DNA from: Ignatzschineria sp.
GTDB lineage: Bacteria; Pseudomonadota; Gammaproteobacteria; Cardiobacteriales; Wohlfahrtiimonadaceae
Length of the DNA: 42,936 bases
NCBI GenBank assembly: GCA_030150405.1
Contig: JASLFU010000003.1
Coordinates: 1-42,936 of the forward strand
Reading direction: 5' to 3'
Shown: positions 23,204-30,972 of the stretch, piece after piece
Layout of the letters: every line of letters begins with the position of its first letter
Position numbering within the stretch: the stretch's first letter is position 1
The notes under the pieces: model-generated
Database searches by the model: none
Told to the model about the DNA's origin: nothing
What the model saw: only the letters and a program-made list of their open reading frames with translations
Made by a program: the position numbers and the translations under genes

Positions 23204-25213
23204 ATGCTCCCCATTGGTCAGCTCGCGCTCTATATTGCGCTTGGCGTCTCCGTTATTCTCTTTATACTTCCGCTTGCGGGGGTCTACTTTAAAAATCCCC
23301 GCTTAATGTATACCGCACGGCCATTAACGGTATGGCTCTTTGGTCTGGTTCTGATCTCCTTTATCAGTTTGGCGTATGCGTTTTGGATTAGCGATTTTAG
23401 CTATATGTATGTGTTCCAAAACTCCAATACGAAACTTCCGGGGATCTATAAAATAACGGCGATCTGGGGTGGGCATGAGGGCTCAATGTTACTTTGGGTG
23501 CTCACTTTAGTGGCCTGGATGCTCTGTGTAGTGATCTTTACTCGCAATATGCCGCTTGAGCTCTCTTCGGCAACTTTAGCGGTGTTAGGGGGTGTAACAG
23601 TTGGCTTTCTCGCCTTTTTGATCTTCACCTCAGATCCTTTTGCGCGCAACTTAAGCATGATGCTCTATGACGGGCGCGACTTAAATCCGTTACTACAAGA
23701 TGTTGGGTTAATTATTCACCCCCCGCTACTCTATATGGGGTATGTGGGTTTTGCTGTTCCTTATGCATTTATGTGTGCATTATTGATGACAGGGCATATC
23801 GATCGCATCTCTATTCGCTGGGTGCGTCCTTGGGCATTAGCTGCTTGGAGTTTCTTAACATTAGGCATTACGATCGGAAGCTGGTGGGCTTATTATGAGT
23901 TAGGTTGGGGCGGCTGGTGGTTCTGGGATCCCGTTGAGAATGCTTCGTTGATTCCCTGGATTTTAGGGGCTGCATTGCTTCACTCATTAGCGGTGACAGA
24001 AAAGCGCAAAGCTTACACCCTTTGGACTGTAATCATCGCTATAACCACCTTCTGTTTAAGTGTTCTTGGAACCTTTCTTGTACGTTCGGGAATCTTAACC
24101 TCAGTACACTCTTTTGCAGCGGATCCAAAGCGCGGGCAGTTTATTCTAATTCTTTTAGCCATTATTACCCTCTTTGCCTTTATTTTGCTGCTTTTGCGTT
24201 CGAGCAAAATTCGTCAGGAATCGAGCTCAAGTCTGATCTCTAAAGAATCGGGCATTCTTTTTAATAATATCTTTCTCTCTATCGCCTGTTTTGTGGTGGT
24301 GCTCGGGACGCTCTATCCCTTAATTGTAGATATTTTAGATGTGGGCAAGATCTCTGTAGGAGAGGGATATTTCAATCAATATACCGTGCCGATCTCAATG
24401 TTGATTTTAGCGGTATTGGGTATTACTCCGATGTTGCGCTTTAAAGAGGATAAATTGAGCCGTATTAAACGGGAGTTAATGATTATGCTTCCCGCTTCAA
24501 TTATCCTTGGATTTGCAACTAATTATCTCTACGTTGGCCGATTAGATTTTTGGGTGGTAATGGGGCTATCCTTAAGCTACTGGGTGATTTTTGGAATCTA
24601 TTTTGAGATCAAACTTCATGGTCGCAAAGGAGATAATTTCTTTAAGGCAATGAAGCGACAAAGCCTTTCGCGCTGGGGAATGAATCTTGGCCATTTGGGT
24701 TTAGTGGTGGTTATTATCGGAATTACTCTCACCTCCCATTATAGTGATGAGCAAGATCGTCTTGTAAAAGTGGGGGAGAAGGTCTCCGTACGGCAGTATG
24801 ATTTTGAACTTCAGCGTCTTGATCGTGCCGATGGTTCTAACTATATCTCCACTCGAGGAACGATTCAGGTCTATAAAAATGGTAAGCCCCTGCGGGTAAT
24901 GTATCCAGAAAAGCGAATCTATACCGTAAGTGGTACGCCTATTAGTGAAGTAGCGCTTCGGGCTTCATTAATTGATGATCTCTATATCGCTATGGCAGAA
25001 GAGCGGGCAGAGAATGCCTGGGCGATTCGTCTCTATGTAAAACCCTTTGTCCGTTGGATCTGGTTGGGGGGAGTGATTATCTCGATTGCGGCTGTATTAT
25101 CGATCTTCGATCGCCGCTACCGTATTGGCCGACGTTTGCGGACAGGGGCAGAAATAGAGGCCTCACATTCTACAACTGAGCCAAAGATAAAAGGAGAGAC
25201 AGCAGATGCGTAA
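23204..25213 (+). CDS. ccmF: Heme lyase subunit CcmF
   Basis: Large inner-membrane component of cytochrome c heme lyase that attaches heme to the apocytochrome with CcmH and CcmI. The 669-aa product has many membrane segments and the WWD signature GGWWFWDPVENAS (Trp238, Trp239, Trp241, Asp242), plus WGGHEGSMLLW and IIHPPLLYMGYVGF with conserved histidines. The C-terminal periplasmic domain and final membrane helix are intact. It overlaps ccmG by 8 nt. Confidence 0.96.
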   Translation: MLPIGQLALYIALGVSVILFILPLAGVYFKNPRLMYTARPLTVWLFGLVLISFISLAYAFWISDFSYMYVFQNSNTKLPGIYKITAIWGGHEGSMLLWVLTLVAWMLCVVIFTRNMPLELSSATLAVLGGVTVGFLAFLIFTSDPFARNLSMMLYDGRDLNPLLQDVGLIIHPPLLYMGYVGFAVPYAFMCALLMTGHIDRISIRWVRPWALAAWSFLTLGITIGSWWAYYELGWGGWWFWDPVENASLIPWILGAALLHSLAVTEKRKAYTLWTVIIAITTFCLSVLGTFLVRSGILTSVHSFAADPKRGQFILILLAIITLFAFILLLLRSSKIRQESSSSLISKESGILFNNIFLSIACFVVVLGTLYPLIVDILDVGKISVGEGYFNQYTVPISMLILAVLGITPMLRFKEDKLSRIKRELMIMLPASIILGFATNYLYVGRLDFWVVMGLSLSYWVIFGIYFEIKLHGRKGDNFFKAMKRQSLSRWGMNLGHLGLVVVIIGITLTSHYSDEQDRLVKVGEKVSVRQYDFELQRLDRADGSNYISTRGTIQVYKNGKPLRVMYPEKRIYTVSGTPISEVALRASLIDDLYIAMAEERAENAWAIRLYVKPFVRWIWLGGVIISIAAVLSIFDRRYRIGRRLRTGAEIEASHSTTEPKIKGETADA

Positions 25214-25754
25214 ATTAGTGATTGGCGCCATCTTAGTTGGGGTGGCGGGATTTATGGTTTTTCTCTCAACCGGATTAGAGAATGATGCCAGCCATCTTCC
25301 TTCTGTTTTAGAGGGGAAGCCGTTGCCTCAATTTAGTGGCAATGAAGTGGCTGCGCCCGATCAGTTCGCGCGGATTTTAACGGATGAAGATATTAAGGGG
25401 CCTGCGCTTCTTAATATTTGGGCCACTTGGTGCGAAACCTGTGAGGCAGAGCACGCAACGCTCAATGCATTAGGGGAGCAAGGCGTTCCCATTTATGGCC
25501 TCAACTACCGTGATGATGTGGCAAAAGCACATCAATGGCTAGAGACTTTAGGCAACCCCTATATCTTTACGGTGGCAGATCCAAAAGGCACTATCGGCAT
25601 TGAGCTCGGAGTATATGGCGCGCCGGAAACTTACTTCTTAGATGAAGAGAATCGCGTAGTACACCGACATGTCGGGGAGATTACTCCCGAAAATTGGGAA
25701 GAGGGGCTTAAGCAGATCTATGAAGAGCGCGCTAAATCAGGAGTAAAACAATAA
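25206..25754 (+). CDS. ccmG: Thiol:disulfide oxidoreductase CcmG (DsbE)
   Basis: Membrane-anchored periplasmic thioredoxin-like protein that keeps apocytochrome c cysteines or CcmH reduced. The 182-aa product has an N-terminal anchor (about 5-22), the active site WATWCETC (Cys76, Cys79) and GVYGAPETYFLD with the cis-proline. E. coli CcmG has WCPTC; here Glu replaces the usual Pro between the cysteines, which could alter redox potential. Its stop codon shares a base with the ccmH start. Confidence 0.93.
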   Translation: MRKLVIGAILVGVAGFMVFLSTGLENDASHLPSVLEGKPLPQFSGNEVAAPDQFARILTDEDIKGPALLNIWATWCETCEAEHATLNALGEQGVPIYGLNYRDDVAKAHQWLETLGNPYIFTVADPKGTIGIELGVYGAPETYFLDEENRVVHRHVGEITPENWEEGLKQIYEERAKSGVKQ

Positions 25755-26245
25755 TGAAGAAGTTTAAAGAGAGCTTTACTCGTTTTGCGCTCTATATCGG
25801 GATCGTAGCGACATTAATGGGGGGAATAGCTCAGGCAAGTATTGATATCTACCCCTTTAGCAATGAGGTGGATGAGCGCCGTTTCCAGAGTTTAACGCGG
25901 GAGCTTCGTTGCCCTAAATGCCAAAACCAAAATATCGCGGATTCTGATGCACCTTTAGCGAAAGATCTTCGGGATTATACCTATAGCATGATTTTAGATG
26001 GGCGTTCAGATGGTGAGATCATCGGCTTTATGGTGGAGCGTTATGGCGATTTTGTAACCTATAATCCCCCTGTAAAACCGGTGACTTGGCTCTTATGGTT
26101 TGGTCCTGGAGGCATGTTAGCCGTGATCTTGGGATATCTCTTTCTTTTTAGGAAGCCTAAAAAAGAGAGTAATAGTGAACCACCCCGTGAGCTTTCTGCA
26201 GATGATCGTGCTCGTTTAGAAAAAATCCTTCAATCAAAAGAATAA
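25754..26245 (+). CDS. ccmH: Cytochrome c maturation protein CcmH (short form)
   Basis: A 163-aa periplasmic thiol protein with a signal/anchor (about 10-29), the redox motif LRCPKCQNQN (Cys53, Cys56), the helix DLRDYTYSMILDGRSDGEIIGFMVERYGDF region split over about 75-105, and a C-terminal membrane segment (about 120-140). It is the short CcmH of organisms where CcmI is separate; in E. coli the two are fused. It works with CcmG to reduce apocytochrome and with CcmF in heme ligation. Confidence 0.94.
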   Translation: MKKFKESFTRFALYIGIVATLMGGIAQASIDIYPFSNEVDERRFQSLTRELRCPKCQNQNIADSDAPLAKDLRDYTYSMILDGRSDGEIIGFMVERYGDFVTYNPPVKPVTWLLWFGPGGMLAVILGYLFLFRKPKKESNSEPPRELSADDRARLEKILQSKE

Positions 26246-26251
26246 TCAATT

Positions 26252-27604
26252 ATGACTCTATCGGCCCTTATTTATACGCTCCTCTTTATTCTGCTCTCAC
26301 TTTTTGCAGTGCTCTATGCGCTGTTTGGACGTAAGGGAGAGAAGTTTACCCGCTTAAAAGATGTCTATCGGGATAAATATCTGGATGATACTGAAACGCT
26401 CGATGATGAGTTAGCCCGTGGCAAAATTACAGAAGAGGAGCACACCCGTGCGAAAACTGATCTTGCCCACGATCTCTTAGAGGTGGCTGCGGAAGATCGC
26501 CATTTTGGAGTAGGGACTAAGGTCGCCTTTTCACTTCTCGGCGTGATGATTGTGGCTTTCTTTGCGGCTTATTTCTGGCAGACAGGATATGAGCAGGGAG
26601 CACAAGATCTCGACAAACGCCGTTTTGAGGCTAAGCCCCATTTGGAAAAATGGTTAAAAGAGGTGGATTTAGCAGAGCTTAAGCGTGGAAAATCGATCTT
26701 TGAGCTCAATCCCCCAGAGGAGTTGAAAGAGAATTCAATTGGAACATTCAGCGCCCTTAATCAGCTAAGTTCTAAAGGGCGTCATCAGGATAAAAAAGAG
26801 CTCTACCTCCTTGGGAATATGTATCTCGACGTTAATCAGATCGACACTGCGCAGACAGTCTTTTTAGACCTTGTACGCCTCGATCCCAATGATTATAACG
26901 CCTACTATACGCTGCTCAATATTCAGCTAGCGATGAATGAGTATAAGCTCGATGAGCGCCTTGAGTATCTCTATGATGAGTTTGTTATGCGTAATCCTGA
27001 GAATGAAAATCTTATTCTCTACTACGCAACAGTACTTTTTGAGAACAAAAAGATCGATAAAGCGCTCCATTACTTTAGTTATCTTGCCGATCTCTATCCA
27101 GAAGGCTCTGAAAAACGGGAGTTAATGGAAAAGATGATCAGTGGTTTAGAGCTTCAATATGCTGGGAAACCGGGGCCTAAAGTGCCGGAAGCAAGCGGGC
27201 AAGAAGAGTTAAAAGAGAAGACACCTAACTCAAAAGCGATGGAGAAACCTGCAGAAGAAGCGATTGAGGTCACTGTAAATCTTGATTTAACCGATCATCT
27301 GATTCCAGAAAGTGGTGTGCTCTATCTCTATCTGCGTAATGCAGAAGCAGGCCCACCCCTTGCGGCTAAACGCATTCCTTTATCAGAGCTCGATGCATTA
27401 CCAGCAACTTTATGGATTGTTGAGGGAGATCGCCTAATGCCGGGAGATACCCCTATTTTAGAAGAGAAGAATCTCTCCGTTTCAGCAAAAATTAGTCTAA
27501 GCGGTGATCCTATCTCCCAGCCTGGAGATATTGAGGCTGACAGCATTAAGCTTGAAGGGGAGAATCGTAAAGTTACGGTAAGATTGAATCGTGTAGTTCA
27601 ATAG
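26252..27604 (+). CDS. ccmI: Cytochrome c maturation protein CcmI (TPR chaperone)
   Basis: A 450-aa protein with two N-terminal membrane segments (about 4-22 and 88-108) joined by a cytoplasmic loop with a leucine-rich region, then TPR repeats (about 170-290: KELYLLGNMYLDVNQIDTAQ, DPNDYNAYYTLLNIQLAMNE) and a C-terminal beta-rich domain with KRIPLSELD, LMPGDTP and ISLSGDPISQPGDIE, typical of the CcmI family. It recruits apocytochrome c by its C-terminal helix for heme ligation. It follows ccmH by 6 nt. Confidence 0.9.
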   Translation: MTLSALIYTLLFILLSLFAVLYALFGRKGEKFTRLKDVYRDKYLDDTETLDDELARGKITEEEHTRAKTDLAHDLLEVAAEDRHFGVGTKVAFSLLGVMIVAFFAAYFWQTGYEQGAQDLDKRRFEAKPHLEKWLKEVDLAELKRGKSIFELNPPEELKENSIGTFSALNQLSSKGRHQDKKELYLLGNMYLDVNQIDTAQTVFLDLVRLDPNDYNAYYTLLNIQLAMNEYKLDERLEYLYDEFVMRNPENENLILYYATVLFENKKIDKALHYFSYLADLYPEGSEKRELMEKMISGLELQYAGKPGPKVPEASGQEELKEKTPNSKAMEKPAEEAIEVTVNLDLTDHLIPESGVLYLYLRNAEAGPPLAAKRIPLSELDALPATLWIVEGDRLMPGDTPILEEKNLSVSAKISLSGDPISQPGDIEADSIKLEGENRKVTVRLNRVVQ

Positions 27605-27615
27605 AGTTATAAAGA

Positions 27616-27640
27616 GGGGGAAGGAGGGCACTCCACCCCT
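27616..27640 (+). other. Hairpin between ccmI and ccmA
   Basis: GGGG (27617-27620) with CCCC (27636-27639) and GGAG (27623-27626) with CTCC (27631-27634), loop GGCA. There is no T run, so it is not a terminator; it might protect or process the mRNA between the two parts of the operon. Confidence 0.5.
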
Positions 27641-27662
27641 TCGGCACAAAGGAGAATAAATA

Positions 27663-28322
27663 ATGGCGATGCGCCCCTTTCAGCTTGAGGTTAAAGAGCT
27701 CTCCATAGAGCGAAATTATCGCCCTATCTTTGTGCCTTATAGTTTTACACTATCTAATGGTGAGTCGCTCTATTTAAAAGGGCGCAATGGAGCAGGGAAG
27801 AGCACCTCCCTTCGCGCTATTTCAGGGGCAAGCCAACGCTATAAGGGGATGATTCTTCTTGATGGTATAGAGCGAAAAGAGTTACTCCATCATTATCCTC
27901 GAGTTTTAACATATATTGGGCATCAATTGAGTCTTAATCTCGATCTAACCGCCTATGAGAATCTCGATTTTCTCCTTAAATTACGAGGATGTGAGCGCAC
28001 AAGGGAGGAGATCGAAGCTGTTTTTGAGTTGCTCGATCTTCCTAAGCGGGCACGGCCTGTGCGTTTCTATTCTGCAGGCCAAAAGCGGCGGGTTGCACTT
28101 TCTCGCCTCTGGTTGGAGGAATCTCCTTTGTGGATTCTCGATGAGCCATTTACCGCTTTAGATATCGACTCTATCAAACTTCTTGAGGAGAAGATGGCGC
28201 TTCATCTCCAAGCTGGCGGGGGGATTATTTTTACATCTCATCAGGCGCCCAGCGCAACTGTGTATACCAAAGAGTTCACTATTGAGCGTTTTGCGGGAGT
28301 ACGGGAGGCCAGTGATGTTTAA
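27663..28322 (+). CDS. ccmA: Heme exporter ATP-binding protein CcmA
   Basis: ATPase of the CcmABCD complex that releases heme-loaded CcmE from CcmC. The 219-aa product has Walker A GRNGAGKST (40-48), signature YSAGQKRRVALSR, Walker B LWILDEPF and an H-loop TSHQ. AAAGGAG lies about 9 nt before the ATG. It is placed after ccmI, 58 nt downstream, rather than at the head of the operon. Overlaps ccmB by 8 nt. Confidence 0.94.
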   Translation: MAMRPFQLEVKELSIERNYRPIFVPYSFTLSNGESLYLKGRNGAGKSTSLRAISGASQRYKGMILLDGIERKELLHHYPRVLTYIGHQLSLNLDLTAYENLDFLLKLRGCERTREEIEAVFELLDLPKRARPVRFYSAGQKRRVALSRLWLEESPLWILDEPFTALDIDSIKLLEEKMALHLQAGGGIIFTSHQAPSATVYTKEFTIERFAGVREASDV

Positions 28323-28986
28323 AACTCTTTTCGCAGTGATTGCTCGGGATTGTAAGATCGGCATGCGAAATCGAGCCGAAATTATGATGCCGCTCGCCTT
28401 TTTTCTCATTATTACTTCCCTCTTCCCCTTGGGGCTGGGATTGGAAAATAGAGAGCTCCTTCGCTCATCTGCACCAGCGATTCTATGGGTGGCTGCGCTT
28501 CTCTCAACCATTTTAGTGCTTGATCGGCTCTTTAAAAATGACTTTGATGATGGCTCATTAGAGCAGATGGCGATCAGCGGACAGTCTCTCTATCTAGTGG
28601 TTCTTGGGAAAATTATCGCCCATTGGCTCTTAACGGGTTTACCTCTTATCCTCTTTTCACCTATTTTGGCTCTCATGCTCTACTTTGAGTTTATGGATGC
28701 CGTAGCCGTAGCGGGAATTTTGCTGCTAGGAACGCCTCTACTAAGTTTAGTTGGCGCAATGTGTGTTGCTTTAGTGGTGGGTTTACGGCAAGCCGGCTTA
28801 TTGCTGAGTATTATTATTCTTCCGCTCTATATTCCTATTTTGCTCGTGGGCGTGCAGATGATGAGCCGCCTTCAAGAAGGGCATTCTTTAGAGGGCTTAA
28901 CCTATCTTCTGTTAGGGGGAAATGTGGCGGCATTGGTGATCTGCCCTTTAGTGGCTGCGTTTGCGGTAAAGTTGAGTCTCGATTAA
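28315..28986 (+). CDS. ccmB: Heme exporter permease CcmB
   Basis: Membrane subunit of the CcmAB transporter module. The 223-aa product has six membrane segments and the family start FAVIARDCKIGMRNRAE, with FKNDFDDGSLEQM in the first long loop. An open frame runs further upstream to 28183, but those residues are out of phase with ccmA coding and absent from the family; the ATG at 28315 with GGGAGG 6 nt upstream gives the normal length (E. coli 220 aa). It is the last ccm gene; a terminator follows at 29041. Confidence 0.93.
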   Translation: MFKTLFAVIARDCKIGMRNRAEIMMPLAFFLIITSLFPLGLGLENRELLRSSAPAILWVAALLSTILVLDRLFKNDFDDGSLEQMAISGQSLYLVVLGKIIAHWLLTGLPLILFSPILALMLYFEFMDAVAVAGILLLGTPLLSLVGAMCVALVVGLRQAGLLLSIIILPLYIPILLVGVQMMSRLQEGHSLEGLTYLLLGGNVAALVICPLVAAFAVKLSLD

Positions 28987-29040
28987 TTATCTGCAATAGA
29001 AGAAACAGCATTCTCTAGCTTCCTCATGATTGAATTTAAG

Positions 29041-29064
29041 AAGCACCCAGAAGGGTGCTTTTTT
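29041..29064 (+). terminator. Rho-independent terminator of the ccm operon
   Basis: A perfect 8-bp stem AAGCACCC/GGGTGCTT (29041-29048 with 29053-29060), AGAA loop, then T run. It ends the ccm transcript before the marR promoter. Confidence 0.9.
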
Positions 29065-29113
29065 ATGGGTAAAGAGAGCCTTCTTAGACTGTAAATTGAT
29101 TTGCTTCAATTTA

Positions 29114-29142
29114 TTGACAACCTTGTTGTCAAGTTTTATCAT
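29114..29142 (+). promoter_or_regulatory. Promoter with overlapping palindromic MarR operator
   Basis: TTGACA (29114-29119), a 17-nt spacer and TATCAT (29137-29142, 5 of 6) form a near-consensus promoter. The same DNA holds a perfect inverted repeat, TTGACAAC (29114-29121) and GTTGTCAA (29125-29132), with a 3-nt centre. It covers the -35 and half the spacer, the expected place for a self-repressing MarR dimer. Predicted transcript start is about 33 nt before the marR ATG. Confidence 0.82.
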
Positions 29143-29181
29143 AAGCAACTTATTAAAATTGAAGGGAGAGCTCTAAGCAAG

Positions 29182-29634
29182 ATGGTATCGGCAGATAAAA
29201 AAGAACTACTCAAGCGTGTACTATTGGGTATGTTGGAGTCCTGCGTGAAGCTCAATCGTATTAGTGAAGAGCTTTTAGCTAGCGCATGCTCTGAGATTAA
29301 CCACTCCGCTTGGTCTGTTCTTGCCACTATTCATCGGCATGATGGCTTATTGACGATTCCGCAAATTGCAGAGCAGAATCTCATCTCCCGGCAAGCTGTA
29401 CAGAGGCAGATCACCATTTTGCTAAAAGCGGGCTATATCGAGCCCCGAGAGAATCCTCACAATAAAAGATCTCCTTTTTATGCCTTAACGGAAGAGGGTT
29501 GGCGCCTTTTTTACCGTGTGGTGGATGAAGTATACGACCCTTGGCTGATGAAGCTTATGGAGAGTTACGATGAGGAGGATCTTAAGAGCGTTCTTAAGGT
29601 ATTTAGCAAGATTACAGAACAGACAAGTCAGTAA
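29182..29634 (+). CDS. MarR family transcriptional regulator, likely repressor of the downstream RND pump
   Basis: A 150-aa winged-helix regulator: dimerising helices at each end and a central HTH (HSAWSVLATIHRHDGLLTIPQIAE, split across about 42-65, then SRQAVQRQITILLKAGYIE) with the wing PHNKRSPFYALTEEGW. An open frame continues upstream to a TTG at 29101, but a near-consensus promoter and operator lie inside that extension, so I use the ATG at 29182 (AAGGGAGAG about 11 nt upstream). It sits 70 nt before the efflux adaptor gene and probably represses both itself and the pump, with relief by small toxic ligands (inference from the MarR/MexR pattern). Confidence 0.88.
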   Translation: MVSADKKELLKRVLLGMLESCVKLNRISEELLASACSEINHSAWSVLATIHRHDGLLTIPQIAEQNLISRQAVQRQITILLKAGYIEPRENPHNKRSPFYALTEEGWRLFYRVVDEVYDPWLMKLMESYDEEDLKSVLKVFSKITEQTSQ

Positions 29635-29704
29635 TATGACTGATTACTTTAATGATAAATTAGATCGATTAACCCCATATTGATGAACGAAAGAGAGTAA
29701 AAGT

Positions 29705-30910
29705 ATGAAAATGCGTAGCACGTTTAAGCGGATAAGAGATATCTCGGGATTGCTCTTTTTAGGCGCAGTTCTCGTAGCATGTCAAGATTCGCAACAGGCC
29801 GGCGGTGAGTTTCAAGCGCCCAATGTTGTGGTAGAGACCGTTGAGCGCAAAAACATTACGGTAGAAGCAGAATTGCCTGGGCGTACAGTGGCCTCGGTGA
29901 TTGCTGAAGTGCGCCCGCAGGTGGGAGGAATTATCCTCTCGCAGAACTTTACCGAAGGGACTTACGTTGAAGAGGGGGAGACCCTCTATCAGATCGATCC
30001 TGCAACTTATGAGGCGAATCTCATGCAGGCAGAAGCAGTATTAGCGCGGGCTAAAGCGAACTATACCGCTGCAAAAGCACGGGCGGATCGTATTAACTCT
30101 CTAAGATCCTCCAAAGCGATTAGTCGCCAAGACATTGATGATGCAAACTCTGCACTTATGCAGGCTGAGGCAGAGGTTTTAGGGGCTGAATCTCAGGTTA
30201 AAACGGCGCAAATTAATTTGGATTACACCAAGATGAAAGCGCCTATTTCTGGGCAGATTGGTCGCTCAAACTTTACGCAAGGAGCACTTGTACAGCCTGG
30301 GCAACCTATGGAGATGGCAGTTATTCAGGTGCTCGATCCGATGAAGGTGAATATCGCCTATTCATCGGCCGAATTTGCTGAGGTACAGCGTAAAATTAAA
30401 GCGGGCATCTATACCAGCACAAAGATTAAAAATAAGGAGACCGGTGAAGAGGAAGAGGGGCACTATGTGCGCATCTATCTCGACGATGGCAGTCTCTATG
30501 ATAAATCGGGCTATATTAAATTCTCCGACCTTACCGTTAATCAGACCACAGGCTCCATCCTTCTTCAGGCGCAGTTTGAGAATGATGGTCGCTTACTCCC
30601 CGGTATGTTTGTTAAAACAGTGGTTGAGCAGGGGATTGAGCTAGGGGCTATTGCCGTATCGCAAAAGGCGGTGACGCAAGGGCTTTCAGGCGTGAGCACG
30701 GTGATTGTGGTAGATGAGAATAATATTGCTAATGTTCGTCCGGTGAAGATCTCTCGAGCTCATGGTCAAGAGTGGGTGCTTGAAGGGGGATTAGAAGAGG
30801 GCGAGCGGATTATTGTGAAGGGGCAGCAGATGGTACAGATGATGCTCCAGCGCAGTGAAGGCAAGGGAATCCCTGTAAATGTCGTTCCCGATGATGGTTC
30901 GATGCAGTAG
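29705..30910 (+). CDS. RND efflux periplasmic adaptor subunit (AcrA/MexA type)
   Basis: A 401-aa membrane fusion protein linking an RND pump to an outer-membrane channel. The signal peptide ends in a lipobox LVAC with Cys26, so it should be lipid-anchored to the inner membrane. The lipoyl/biotinyl-like halves (EVRPQVGGIILSQNFTEG; APISGQIGRSNFTQGALV) flank a helical hairpin (about 110-165). The beta-barrel and membrane-proximal domains follow. A charged insert KNKETGEEEEGHYV (about 238-251) is slightly unusual. Second gene of the marR-pump operon, 62 nt before the pump gene. Confidence 0.93.
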   Translation: MKMRSTFKRIRDISGLLFLGAVLVACQDSQQAGGEFQAPNVVVETVERKNITVEAELPGRTVASVIAEVRPQVGGIILSQNFTEGTYVEEGETLYQIDPATYEANLMQAEAVLARAKANYTAAKARADRINSLRSSKAISRQDIDDANSALMQAEAEVLGAESQVKTAQINLDYTKMKAPISGQIGRSNFTQGALVQPGQPMEMAVIQVLDPMKVNIAYSSAEFAEVQRKIKAGIYTSTKIKNKETGEEEEGHYVRIYLDDGSLYDKSGYIKFSDLTVNQTTGSILLQAQFENDGRLLPGMFVKTVVEQGIELGAIAVSQKAVTQGLSGVSTVIVVDENNIANVRPVKISRAHGQEWVLEGGLEEGERIIVKGQQMVQMMLQRSEGKGIPVNVVPDDGSMQ

Positions 30911-30972
30911 CGAAGTGGATTGCGATATTGAGCATATTTCGCTAACGATTCTATTTAGGTGAAGGATTAAAG

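Noticed and set aside
28183..28314. 44-residue extension of CcmB
   Set aside because: It lies entirely within ccmA in another frame and is strongly basic, unlike any CcmB N-terminus.
29101..29181. Longer TTG start for the MarR gene
   Set aside because: The extension contains a near-consensus promoter and its operator palindrome, and the family start fits the ATG at 29182.
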